Of a stretch of 64,000 nucleotides of DNA, positions 55,369-63,638 are shown one piece after another. Each line of letters opens with the position of its first letter. Position 1 is the first letter of the stretch. Both the position numbers and the translations under genes were made by a program. The notes beneath the pieces are model-generated. The model saw nothing but the letters and a program-made list of their open reading frames with translations. It was not told where the DNA came from and made no database searches. The stretch spans positions 1-64,000 of the forward strand of contig NZ_ANAH02000075.1 in the NCBI RefSeq assembly GCF_000335475.2, read 5' to 3'. This DNA comes from Cystobacter fuscus DSM 2262 (GTDB taxonomy: Bacteria > Myxococcota > Myxococcia > Myxococcales > Myxococcaceae).

Positions 55369-56622
55369 GTGTCGGAACAACAGCGTGACTCGACACCGAC
55401 CCCCCCTCTGCCTGGATGGTGTCCCTTGCAAGCCGCCCTCATCACCAACCCACGCTTCCTCGTGGAGCCGTTCGCCGAACTCGAGCGGCTGCGCGCCGCT
55501 GGCCCCCTGCATCACATCGAGGAGCCCACCGGCCTGCGCTTCTGGCTGGTGACGCGCTTCGCCGAGGCCTCCCAGCTCCTCAAGGACCGGCGCATCGTCG
55601 TGCACCGCCCCGGCGGTCAACGCATCAGCGCCGTCACCCTCTCGCCCGACGTCGATCGCATGATCGGCCGCTCGATGCTGGCCTCGGATCCGCCGGATCA
55701 CTCGCGCCTGCGGAGCCTGGTGTCCAAGGCGTTCACGCCCCGCTTCGTCGAGGAGCTGCGCCCCCGCATCCAGCGGCTCGTCGACGAGCTGATCGACGCG
55801 GCCGAGCCCCGCGGCCGGATGGATCTCATCAACGACTTCGCCTTCACCCTGCCCATCGTCGTCATCGCCGACATGATGGGCCTGCCCGCCCAGGACCGCC
55901 ACCGGGTGCGCTTGTGGTCGGAGGCCATCACGGAGTCCATGAGCACCCAGTACGAGGAGAACCCGGCACGGGACGCGAAGGCGCGCGACTTCGTGGACTA
56001 CATGCGGGCGCTCATCGACGAGAAGCGCCGCTCGCCCGGTGAGGACCTCGTCAGCAAGCTCACCCAGGCCGAGGAGGGAGGCTCGCGGCTCGACGAGCAC
56101 GAGTTCCTGTCGATGATTGGCTTGCTCATCTTCGCCGGGCACGAGACGACGGCCAACCTCATCGGCAATGGGATGCTCGCCCTGCTCACCCAGCCCGAGG
56201 CGCTCGCCCGGCTGCAACGCGAGCCCGCGCTCATCCCCTCGGCCATCGAGGAGTTCCTGCGCATGTTCGGCCCCGTCACCGTGGCGCCCCGCTTCGCCGC
56301 CGAGGACATCGCGGTGGCGGGAGAGACGATCCGCCAGGGGGACATGGTGATCATCTCCCTGGCCTCGGCCGACCGGGACGAGCGGCAGTTCTCCCACGCC
56401 CAGACGCTCGACGTGACGCGCGAGAGCGCCCGGCACCTGGCCTTCGGACAGGGCATCCACTTCTGCCTGGGCGCGCAGCTGGCCCGCATCGAGGCCGATG
56501 TGGCCTTCACCACCCTGCTGCGGCGGCTGCCCGGACTGCGCCTGGACGCCCCGCTCGAGGCCGTGCAGTGGCGGGCCAACATGATCCTCCGGGGCCTGCA
56601 ACGGCTCCCCGTCGCCTTCTGA
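55369..56622 (+). CDS. cytochrome P450 (first)
   Basis: 417 residues from GTG 55369. Class I bacterial P450: LASDPPDHSRLRSLVSKAFTP, I-helix oxygen motif FAGHETTANL (256-261 core), ExxR in IEEFLRMF and the haem loop FGQGIHFCLGAQLAR with Cys366. Layout matches CYP107-like monooxygenases that hydroxylate macrolides, terpenes or fatty acids. Cytosolic; needs ferredoxin/reductase, none of which is nearby. First gene of the tailoring set with the second P450 and GT1. Confidence 0.9.
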   Translation: MSEQQRDSTPTPPLPGWCPLQAALITNPRFLVEPFAELERLRAAGPLHHIEEPTGLRFWLVTRFAEASQLLKDRRIVVHRPGGQRISAVTLSPDVDRMIGRSMLASDPPDHSRLRSLVSKAFTPRFVEELRPRIQRLVDELIDAAEPRGRMDLINDFAFTLPIVVIADMMGLPAQDRHRVRLWSEAITESMSTQYEENPARDAKARDFVDYMRALIDEKRRSPGEDLVSKLTQAEEGGSRLDEHEFLSMIGLLIFAGHETTANLIGNGMLALLTQPEALARLQREPALIPSAIEEFLRMFGPVTVAPRFAAEDIAVAGETIRQGDMVIISLASADRDERQFSHAQTLDVTRESARHLAFGQGIHFCLGAQLARIEADVAFTTLLRRLPGLRLDAPLEAVQWRANMILRGLQRLPVAF

Positions 56623-56692
56623 CCGGTGACACTCCGGCCTCCCACACGGGAGGCCGTATGTCCTCGGACAAACGCGCCGTGGGGTTGAACCC

Positions 56693-56707
56693 CTGACCGT
56701 CCGTCAG
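56693..56707. promoter_or_regulatory. candidate operator CTGACCGTCCGTCAG
   Basis: Inverted repeat with arms CTGAC/GTCAG around CGTCC, located 60 bp before the second TetR start. TetR promoters often carry TTGACCGTCCGTCAA-like sequences that double as -35 and operator. Confidence 0.45.
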
Positions 56708-56767
56708 AGGGACGACGGGTGACCCTGGAGGCTTGCGCCGACGTCTGGATGAAGATATCCTCACCGA

Positions 56768-57412
56768 ATGAAGAATCGCTCACCGCGAGTGCCGAGGAAG
56801 AGGATGCTCCGAGAGCGCCTGCGCGAGGAGACGGAACAGACCCTCCTCGAGGCGGCCGAGCAGGTCTTCGCCGAGCAGGGCGTGCTCGGCACGCGCATCG
56901 AGGACATCGCGAAGCGCGCGGGCGTGGCCGTGGGCACGCTCTACAACTACTTCGAGGATCGCGAGGGGCTGCTCGCCGCGCTCATGACCCGCCGGCGCAC
57001 GGAGCTGGTGAAGCTCCTCGACGAGGTGAGCGAGGTGAGCCGGGGCAAACCCTGGCTCGGGGAGTTCGAGTACTTCCTGCGCGCCACGCTCTCGCACCTG
57101 GAGCAGCACCGGCGCTTCTTCGCCATCCTGGTCCAGGGCGAGTTGGGCACCCTGCCCCACACCGGCACGGCGGAGGAGCCGGGCGGCTCGGGCTTCGATG
57201 ACGTGTATGCCTGCGCGAAGCGGCTCGTCCAGCGCGGCGTGGCCGAGGGCCAGCTCAAGCCCGCCTTCGCGGCGCTCTACCCGGGGCTGCTGCTCGGCAT
57301 GCTGCGCGCCGCCATCGTCCAGGAGCGCTACATGGACACGCCCGCGCCGCTGCTCGGGCTGGTGGAACCCTTTCGCGACTTCTTCCTGACGGGGGCGGGG
57401 AAGGAGCGCTGA
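56768..57412 (+). CDS. TetR-family regulator between the two P450 genes
   Basis: 214 residues. Canonical TetR DNA-binding domain: LLEAAEQVFAEQGVLGTRIEDIAKRAGVAVGTLYNYFEDREGLLAAL. C-terminal ligand domain helical (FFAILVQGELG, LVQRGVAEGQLKPAFAALYPGLLLGMLRA). It precedes the second P450 by 47 bp and probably regulates that gene and its own synthesis through the inverted repeat at 56693. Confidence 0.9.
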   Translation: MKNRSPRVPRKRMLRERLREETEQTLLEAAEQVFAEQGVLGTRIEDIAKRAGVAVGTLYNYFEDREGLLAALMTRRRTELVKLLDEVSEVSRGKPWLGEFEYFLRATLSHLEQHRRFFAILVQGELGTLPHTGTAEEPGGSGFDDVYACAKRLVQRGVAEGQLKPAFAALYPGLLLGMLRAAIVQERYMDTPAPLLGLVEPFRDFFLTGAGKER

Positions 57413-57459
57413 GCCGTGCATTCACTGCCGCCCTTGATGTGATTTGGGAGAGTCTTTCA

Positions 57460-58701
57460 ATGCAATCCAGTGACTACAATCCGTTTTCAGCCGCCGTGCA
57501 GGCGGATCCCTATCCGTATTACACGACGCTCCGGGACCAGGGTCCGGTCTATTTCAACGAGCAGTTCGGCTGGTACATCGTCAGCCGTTACGAGGACGTC
57601 GTCGCCATCATCAAGAACCCGGCGGTCTTCTCCTCCGTGCGCGCCGTGGTGTCACCGGACAAGTTCGACGCGGCCGAGCAGGTGGCGCCCCAGGCCCTGC
57701 GCCCCGTACGCCGGGGGGTGCTCATCGGCGAGGACCCGCCCACCCACACGAAGAACCGGGGACTGGTGAGCAAGGCGTTCACCCCCAAGCGCACCGCGGA
57801 GATGGAGCCCCGCATCCGGCAGCTCGTCCGCGAACTCATCGCCCGGTTGCCCCGCTCGGGCGAGTTCGATCTCATCCGGGACCTGGCCGAGCCGCTGCCC
57901 GTCATCGTCATCGCGGAGATGCTGGGCGTGGAGCCCGAGCGCCGGCACGACTTCAAGCGATGGTCCGATGACGCCGTCGCCACCGCCTACGCCCTGGTCC
58001 GTGGCACGGACCTGTCCCGCATCGAGGACAGCGCCCGCGAGATGAATGCCTACATGGTCCAGTCCCTGGACGCCCGACGCCGGGAGCCCCGGGAGGATCT
58101 CACCCAGGCGCTGCTCGACAACGGCGTGCGCGAGGGCGTGCTCTCGGTGGAGGACGCGGTCGACTTCTGCCGGCTGCTGCTCTTGGCGGGCAACGAGACC
58201 ACGACCAACCTGCTCGGCAATGGCATGCGCGCGCTACTCGGCCAGCCCGACCAGGTGCGCAAGCTCACGCGCGAGCCCGCGCTCATCCCCAACGCCGTGG
58301 AGGAGATGCTGCGCTACGACTCGGCCGCGCAGGCGCTCTTCCGCAAGACGACCCGCGAGGTGGAGGTGGCCGGCACGCGCATCCCCGCGGAAGCGAGCGT
58401 CCTCGTGCTCGTGGGCTCGGCCAACCGCGACCCGCGCAAGTTCCCGGAGCCGGACCGCTTCGACGTGACGCGCGACATCGTGGGCCAGGTCGCCTTCGGC
58501 CATGGCATCCACTTCTGCCTCGGGGCGTCCCTGGCGCGGCTGGAGGCCCGCGTGGTGCTGGAGGAGCTGCTCACCCCGGACCGCCAGCTCTCCCTCGTTC
58601 CCGACCAGCAGCTCAAGAACGTGGAGCACTTCCTCCTCCGGGGCCTCAAGTCCCTGCGCGTGCGCACCGAGCCCGCCCCGGCCTCCCTCGCGAACGCCTG
58701 A
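57460..58701 (+). CDS. cytochrome P450 (second)
   Basis: 413 residues from ATG 57460 with GGGAGA at good spacing. MQSSDYNPFSAAVQADPYPYY is a typical CYP opening; GEDPPTHTKNRGLVSKAFTP, I helix LAGNETTTNLLGNG (243-248 core, Asn in place of the usual His/Asp), ExxR in EEMLRYDS and the haem loop FGHGIHFCLGASLAR with Cys353. It is distinct from the first P450, so two different oxidations are likely. Same strand as the GT1 gene, but separated from it by a 190-bp promoter region. Confidence 0.9.
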   Translation: MQSSDYNPFSAAVQADPYPYYTTLRDQGPVYFNEQFGWYIVSRYEDVVAIIKNPAVFSSVRAVVSPDKFDAAEQVAPQALRPVRRGVLIGEDPPTHTKNRGLVSKAFTPKRTAEMEPRIRQLVRELIARLPRSGEFDLIRDLAEPLPVIVIAEMLGVEPERRHDFKRWSDDAVATAYALVRGTDLSRIEDSAREMNAYMVQSLDARRREPREDLTQALLDNGVREGVLSVEDAVDFCRLLLLAGNETTTNLLGNGMRALLGQPDQVRKLTREPALIPNAVEEMLRYDSAAQALFRKTTREVEVAGTRIPAEASVLVLVGSANRDPRKFPEPDRFDVTRDIVGQVAFGHGIHFCLGASLARLEARVVLEELLTPDRQLSLVPDQQLKNVEHFLLRGLKSLRVRTEPAPASLANA

Positions 58702-58778
58702 GCACCACCGGCAGCTTCGCACAGCAGCGCGACGAAGCCTTCTTCCAATCCTCTCATAAACAGAACACCGCCAAGTAT

Positions 58779-58795
58779 CGCAACTGCGAGTTGCG
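58779..58795. promoter_or_regulatory. palindromic operator 1 (CGCAACT-N3-AGTTGCG)
   Basis: Perfect 7-bp arms. It covers a possible -35 (TTGCGG 58791-58796), 17 bp before a weak -10 (TATTCA 58814-58819). A second, near-identical palindrome lies 45 bp downstream. Confidence 0.7.
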
Positions 58796-58823
58796 GTGAG
58801 TGAAATCCAATTCTATTCATCAT

Positions 58824-58840
58824 CGCAACTTGGAGTTGCG
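58824..58840. promoter_or_regulatory. palindromic operator 2 (CGCAACT-N3-AGTTGCG)
   Basis: Same 7-bp arms as operator 1 with a different centre (TGG instead of GCG). It sits just downstream of the candidate -10 and 52 bp before the glycosyltransferase ATG, so dimers at both sites would bracket the promoter. Confidence 0.7.
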
Positions 58841-58892
58841 GTCCACCGCGTGTGCGGAGGGGACCGTTTGCGACTTCTTGGGGAGAACGACC

Positions 58893-60194
58893 ATGGCATC
58901 CACGAATGATGTTTCCCGGAGACCCGCGACCTTCCTGCTGGCGAGCTCGGGGGCGCCGGGGCATCTGCTTCGCGTCCTGGACCTCGCGCAGCAGCTCACC
59001 GCTCGGGGCAACCGGGTGCTGTTCAAGGCGAAGGCGAGCCTGGCGGCCGATGTGAAGGCCGTCGGCGCGGAGCACCTGCCGCATGAGCGGATGCTCGACG
59101 TCCAGGACATTGGCGATCTCGCCCAGCTCACGAGTCTGCCGCCCTGGATGCCGTCGATCCCCTTCGGCATCACGATGTTCCGGAGCATCGGCCAGGCGAA
59201 CAACGTCCAGCTCGCGCGAGAGCTGGAGCCTGTCTTGAAGCGCGAGAAGGTGGACTGCGTGGTCCACGACATCTTCGAGATGGGCGCGGCCTGGGCCGCC
59301 GAGCGCGCCGGCATTCCCTGGGCGAGCGCCGGGAACATGGGCACGGTTCTCACGGAGGATGAGCTGCCGTTGCTCTTCAGCGCGATGCCATCCATGAAGC
59401 CCTTCTTCCGGTTCCCCGCGCTGACGCACCTGCTGATGGGCCAGCTGATGCCGTTGAACGAGGCGAGGGCCCAGCTCGGTCTGTCCCCCTATCGTGGCCG
59501 CCCGGCGCACCTCGTCCAGGCCGCGGCCTCGCCCAAGCTCCACATCATCATGGGCCACCGGGGACTCGCCGGGGACATTGCGCTGCGCGACAACCAGCTC
59601 TTCGTCGGGTCGACGACCGCCAACATCTCCACGAGCCGCAAGGAAGCGCCGCACGTCGAGCCCGGGACCGTGATCGTCAGCACGACGACGACCCATGCGG
59701 ACAATGGCTTGTTCCGGCGCGTGTTGGAGGCGGTCTCGCCCATGAACGTCCCCGTGCTCGCCACGGCCGCGGGGGCCCAGGACATCCCCTCCGGGCTCGG
59801 CTCCCACATCCGTATCGAGCGCTACGTTCCCCACGACGAGGTGTTCCCCAAGGCCCGGGCGTTGATCACCCACGGGGGTTGGGGCGCGGTGGGTCGCGCC
59901 CTGTACACGGGTCTGCCCATGCTGGTCATCCCCCTCGTTGGAGACCAGACCCTCAACGCGTCGCTGGTCGAGCGCGCGGGGCTCGGGCGCTACCTGCCCC
60001 TGGAGAAGGCGACCCCCGAGCGGATCCGCTCCGAGTTGCAGGCGCTCCTGGCCGACGAGTCGCTGCGGGCCCGCGCCCGGAAGGTCGCCTCGGAGATTCA
60101 GCAGCTCAAGAGCGGGCAGGTCGCCGCGCGCGCCCTCGAGAAGCTGGCCTTCGAGGGGAACGTGGACGTCAAGAGCATTTCCGCCGCGGCCTAG
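58893..60194 (+). CDS. family 1 (MGT-type) glycosyltransferase
   Basis: 433 residues from ATG 58893, after GGGGAGAACGACC. GT-B fold: N-terminal FLLASSGAPGHLLRVLDLAQQLTARGN, DCVVHDIFEMGAAWAAERAGIP, and the donor-binding ITHGGWGAVGRALYTGLPMLVIPLVGDQTLNA with the PSPG-like histidine His327. This group glycosylates macrolides, flavonoids or sterols. With two P450s and two TetRs beside it, it forms a tailoring or detoxification set lacking any core biosynthetic enzyme in the window. Its own operator pair suggests ligand-dependent induction. Confidence 0.9.
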   Translation: MASTNDVSRRPATFLLASSGAPGHLLRVLDLAQQLTARGNRVLFKAKASLAADVKAVGAEHLPHERMLDVQDIGDLAQLTSLPPWMPSIPFGITMFRSIGQANNVQLARELEPVLKREKVDCVVHDIFEMGAAWAAERAGIPWASAGNMGTVLTEDELPLLFSAMPSMKPFFRFPALTHLLMGQLMPLNEARAQLGLSPYRGRPAHLVQAAASPKLHIIMGHRGLAGDIALRDNQLFVGSTTANISTSRKEAPHVEPGTVIVSTTTTHADNGLFRRVLEAVSPMNVPVLATAAGAQDIPSGLGSHIRIERYVPHDEVFPKARALITHGGWGAVGRALYTGLPMLVIPLVGDQTLNASLVERAGLGRYLPLEKATPERIRSELQALLADESLRARARKVASEIQQLKSGQVAARALEKLAFEGNVDVKSISAAA

Positions 60195-60210
60195 CCTTTC
60201 TGGCGTCATG

Positions 60211-60708
60211 CTACGGGTTCCAGCAGTTGGCGGGTTGATTGATGATACGCACCCAGAATTTCGTGTCGTTGCGGATATCCCCATAGGCATGAAAGCCCCA
60301 GCCCCCGCCTCCGTCATGGTGCTCGGCCATTCTCCAGCCCGTGCCGAAGTAGTTGACACAGATTTGGTCGGCGGTGGCCTGACTGCTCAACCACGTACCG
60401 GGAATGGGTTGCGTGGTCGCGATATGGCCATGTACCCAGCCACTATAGAAGTCCGTATACAGCCCCGCCCGGGTTGGCGAACCATCATTCTTGATACACA
60501 GCACGGGCAACGCGGTCATGCAAGAGGTGTCTCCTACGTAGGCGTTGCATGAATAGGAACCGACGGGGCAACCCACGAAGTCCACGCCTTACGCGTTTTC
60601 GTGTCTGATTTTTACCCAGGTCATTCCTCTTCCACCGCTCGCCAGAGCGGGCACCGATCCAACCACAACAGACAGCATCCCCGCTCCCACCAAATGAAGC
60701 AGTTTCAT
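60211..60708 (-). pseudogene. secreted DFVGCPV-type protein interrupted by an in-frame TAA
   Basis: ATG 60708, preceded by GGAGGAACA, starts MKLLHLVGAGMLSVVVGSVP with a signal peptide, then GMTWVKIRHENA and TAA at 60589-60591. The same frame continues VDFVGCPVGSYSCNAYVGDT, PVLCIKNDGSPTRAG, FGTGWRMAEHHDGGGGWGF and ends KFWVRIINQPANCWNP. Together they are one Cys-rich secreted protein of unknown function found in several copies in myxobacteria; the AEHHDG-to-GGWGF step seems shortened relative to relatives I recall. The strong ribosome binding site shows a recent loss. Confidence 0.65.
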
Positions 60709-61123
60709 TGTTCCTCCACTCCATTGCGGACTTGTTCAAAGCGCTCGCCAGTGACTCTGCGGCGATGAGCGCTTGAAAACAATGAAGAAAGGGCCCAGAG
60801 CCATCAATCGTTGGTGACTTCACGTATAGCATTCTGGATATATTCGCCGTTCGTTGTCTTTCTCTGTTCCACGGGGCAGTTATTTTCTGCACGTTCAACC
60901 AAACCTCGGCGTGACGCTGACGGGCGAATCGGAAATCGTCAGCGTCAAGTGCCGCCACTGCCGGTTGGAGAAAACCTCGACGTATTCGAAGAGCAACAGC
61001 CGCGCCTGTCTCATGGGAAGGCGGCGGGAGTCGAAGCCGTGAGTGGCGAGCCCTTCGCCAGCCGACTGATGCCAGCTGACGAAGCGACCGGATTTATGAA
61101 TTTGTTTTCCTGGAGGGCAGGAA
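60709..61123. other. intergenic region of low GC
   Basis: About 415 bp upstream of the secreted-protein relic and downstream of the NmrA gene. GC is distinctly lower than average. Short plus-strand frames exist (e.g. TGESEIVSVKCRHCRLEKTS) but lack start signals and family. I see no tRNA, operator or terminator. Confidence 0.35.
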
Positions 61124-62026
61124 TCAGGACGTGCGAGCTGCGTGCGTGAGCGTCTGTTTGTTCTCCAGCATCCATTCCCGGACTGTTTTTGCGGGTCTGC
61201 CGAGAATATAGGGGACGTCATCTTGAACGGTCGCCATATAGGCCATTCTTCCATCAAGGATCTGCCTTACGAACTCAACGCCCCCTTTTGCGTACCAGGC
61301 CTCACCTGAAAAACCTGGCGACTCAATCATCCGGCTGAAGTCATTGACTCCCTTCATCTCGCATTTGATTTCCAGGCCGGTCACTTCACTCAAGAGCTTG
61401 GCTATTTCGTTTCCGTTCAGACTTTCGGTGCTCAACCAGTAATTCTGTCCCGCGTGGCGGCCCGGACCATCGACGAGGATCTTCGCTGCAACGGCAGCAA
61501 TATCTGACGCGGCAATGTATCCGATCCTTCTGTCTTCAAAAAAAGTTGTGTACGTAAAATTCTTCGGAAGAAAGAGCCCCGAAAGGGCTTCCATGAACAT
61601 GTTCGGATGAAGATGCGTCCACGCAATGCCACTGCTCTCAATGTATTTCTCAATCATCTGGTGCCATACGAAATGCGGATCCGTACAGTCCCATTCCGCA
61701 AAGACTCCGACGTGCACGATATGGCTCACGCCTGCTTTTCTGGCCGCATCGACTAGAGTTTTACTTTGGGTGAGCATCGCAACCGTATAACCGGTCAAAA
61801 GAAAGACGCGGTCGACATTCGCCAGTGCGAGTCCAAAAGTCCGGGGATCGTCTAGATCTAAAAGTACGGACTCTTTGCCTTCAGCGCGGAGTCTCTCCAC
61901 AACATCTTGCTTTCGGGAAGCAATCCGTACATTGACGGATGTACCTTCAAGCTCCTTGAGAAGGTGCTGTCCAACGGTTCCGCTCGAACCGATAACGAGG
62001 ACGGTGGGAAACCTATTTTGAGCCAT
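61124..62026 (-). CDS. NmrA-like NAD(P)-binding protein
   Basis: 300 residues from ATG 62026. Atypical short-chain dehydrogenase: VLVIGSSGTVGQHLLKEL (GxxGxxG), NVRIASRKQDVV, LDDPRTFGLALANVDRVFLLTGYT, GVSHIVHVGVFAEWD and HLHPNMFMEALSG. The Tyr-x-x-x-Lys active site of classical SDRs is not evident, so it may be a redox sensor or a quinone reductase-like enzyme. Lower GC than its surroundings. Last gene of the MarR-headed operon, 53 bp after the preceding gene. Confidence 0.85.
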   Translation of the reverse strand: MAQNRFPTVLVIGSSGTVGQHLLKELEGTSVNVRIASRKQDVVERLRAEGKESVLLDLDDPRTFGLALANVDRVFLLTGYTVAMLTQSKTLVDAARKAGVSHIVHVGVFAEWDCTDPHFVWHQMIEKYIESSGIAWTHLHPNMFMEALSGLFLPKNFTYTTFFEDRRIGYIAASDIAAVAAKILVDGPGRHAGQNYWLSTESLNGNEIAKLLSEVTGLEIKCEMKGVNDFSRMIESPGFSGEAWYAKGGVEFVRQILDGRMAYMATVQDDVPYILGRPAKTVREWMLENKQTLTHAARTS

Positions 62027-62079
62027 ACTGGTCTTTCCGAATGAGTGGGTCACTAGCGCTTGGGGACGTGCATGGAGGG

Positions 62080-62826
62080 TTACGTGTACAAAAGCCGGTT
62101 CAGCCGAGCGATGTAGCCCGGTTCAAGAACTGACTTTCCGTCGCTCAATCGCTCGCCGATGATCGCCATCGCAAAGTCTCGGCGCGCGGGCAGGCGAGAG
62201 CGTTCAGTCACCGCAAGCGCAGCTGGCAACTCACCGAGTTTCAATTCAGTGCAGTAACCGGGTGCGCCTGGCTGAAATCTCCATGAATCGCCGATTGAGC
62301 CCGCGTGGTAAGCGTCAAAGCCTGTTGCCTCGACGAGTTCGGCTGCGATGTTCTGCTCACGCTCTCTGTCGGCAGCGACTGCGATCGCCAGTCGGTCGGG
62401 ATGTCCAGCCGGATGGTTTTTCTCCGCTAGTGATTCAGAAAGAATCATGTTCCACGCTTTCGCGATTGGGTGGCCGATCTGTTCTTGAACCCACTCGCTT
62501 TCCACCTGCCCCTTATCGAGCGCTTCAATCCTGCTATCGCGCCCTGGGTAGTAGTTCGATGTGTCGATAACAACGGTCTCACTCGGGAGTGCGGAGATGA
62601 GAGGCTTGAGCGTTGGCATCTTGAAAAGCGGAATCGACAAGATCACGACGTCGACGCCCTCGACGGTCTCCGCCGTGGTGACCGCGCGCGCTCCGGTGGA
62701 CAGCGCCTCGGCCTCGATGGTCTCCGGACCGCGCGAGTTGGCCACCTTCACGTCATGGCCAGCCGCGGCCAGATTGCGCGCCAGGGTCTTGCCAATGGAG
62801 CCGGCGCCGATGATTCCAATCTTCAT
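62080..62826 (-). CDS. NADP oxidoreductase, coenzyme F420-dependent type
   Basis: 248 residues from ATG 62826 with GGAGAAAGC eight bases upstream. MKIGIIGAGSIGKTLARNLAAAGHDVKVANSRGPETI is a Rossmann fold with Arg after the second strand (NADP preference). Then AVTTAETVEGVDVVILSIPLFKM, VVIDTSNYYPGRDSRI and HPIAKAWNMI are typical of COG2085. The real electron partner may be an organic substrate, as F420 genes are not seen. Operon with the nitroreductase (62 bp gap). Confidence 0.85.
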   Translation of the reverse strand: MKIGIIGAGSIGKTLARNLAAAGHDVKVANSRGPETIEAEALSTGARAVTTAETVEGVDVVILSIPLFKMPTLKPLISALPSETVVIDTSNYYPGRDSRIEALDKGQVESEWVQEQIGHPIAKAWNMILSESLAEKNHPAGHPDRLAIAVAADREREQNIAAELVEATGFDAYHAGSIGDSWRFQPGAPGYCTELKLGELPAALAVTERSRLPARRDFAMAIIGERLSDGKSVLEPGYIARLNRLLYT

Positions 62827-62888
62827 GTTCTGCTTTCTCCTTTTGTCTTCGTCAATCTGGACTGCTTTGCGCTCGAGTGGGCGGCTGC

Positions 62889-63617
62889 CTACCTGTGGAA
62901 GGTCACGCTCTCCGAGACGGGCACGCGCCCCATTCGAATGCCGTTGACCGGCGCCGAATAGTCCGGATAGCCGAAGGAGATGGCGAACATCAGCTTGAGT
63001 TCGTCGGAGATGCCGAGGTACTCGCGGATGGTCTGCGCGAAGAAGCCGATGGAGGTCTGCGGAATGCCTCCCAGACCGCGAGCCGCCAAGGACAGCAGGA
63101 ACGTCTGGCCGTACATTCCAATGTCGCCCGCGACGCGCACATTGTCTCCGAAGGACGGCATGAACAGCAGGGCGGCGTGCGGAGCGCCGAAGAACGAGTA
63201 GTTGCTCGCGGAGGCCTTGTCGCGACCGGCCCGGTCCTCGCGCGCCACGCCCATCGCCTCGTAGAACGTCTTCCCGTGCGCGCGTCGGCGCTCGCCGTAC
63301 GCGCCGTAGAAGCACTCCATGTCGAAGGTGAAGTCCGGCGTGAAGCGCTGCGCCTCGTTCTCCGCGGTCAGCAACCGACCCAACCCGGCGATCCTCTCGC
63401 CCGAGACGATGTGCGTGTTCCACGGCTGCGTGTTGCAGTTGGATGGAGAGCGTTGCGCGTCTTCCAAGACCTGCAGGATCTGAGCGTCGGGAACGGGCGT
63501 CGGCAAGAATTGGCGAAACGAGCGGCGCGTGCGTACCGTCTCCTCGAAGGAGAGCGTCTGCGACGGTCCGCCGTTGGATTCGACGAGACCGTTTGTGGAC
63601 AGTGCTGTGATTGACAT
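62889..63617 (-). CDS. nitroreductase family protein
   Basis: 242 residues from ATG 63617 (AGGAGA eight bases before). FMN-binding nitroreductase fold: VRTRRSFRQFLPTPVPDAQILQVLEDAQRSPSNCNTQPWNTHIV, GAPHAALLFMP, GMYGQTFLLSLAARGLGGIPQTS and MFAISFGYPD. It reduces nitroaromatics, quinones or flavins with NAD(P)H. Immediately downstream of the MarR gene (21 bp), so MarR-controlled. GC close to average, higher than the NmrA gene. Confidence 0.9.
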   Translation of the reverse strand: MSITALSTNGLVESNGGPSQTLSFEETVRTRRSFRQFLPTPVPDAQILQVLEDAQRSPSNCNTQPWNTHIVSGERIAGLGRLLTAENEAQRFTPDFTFDMECFYGAYGERRRAHGKTFYEAMGVAREDRAGRDKASASNYSFFGAPHAALLFMPSFGDNVRVAGDIGMYGQTFLLSLAARGLGGIPQTSIGFFAQTIREYLGISDELKLMFAISFGYPDYSAPVNGIRMGRVPVSESVTFHR

Positions 63618-63638
63618 CGTTGATTCTCCTGATGAGCG

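Noticed and set aside
60811-61149. 112-codon plus-strand frame upstream of the NmrA gene
   Set aside because: No ribosome binding site, no recognisable family and partly antisense to the NmrA 3' end.
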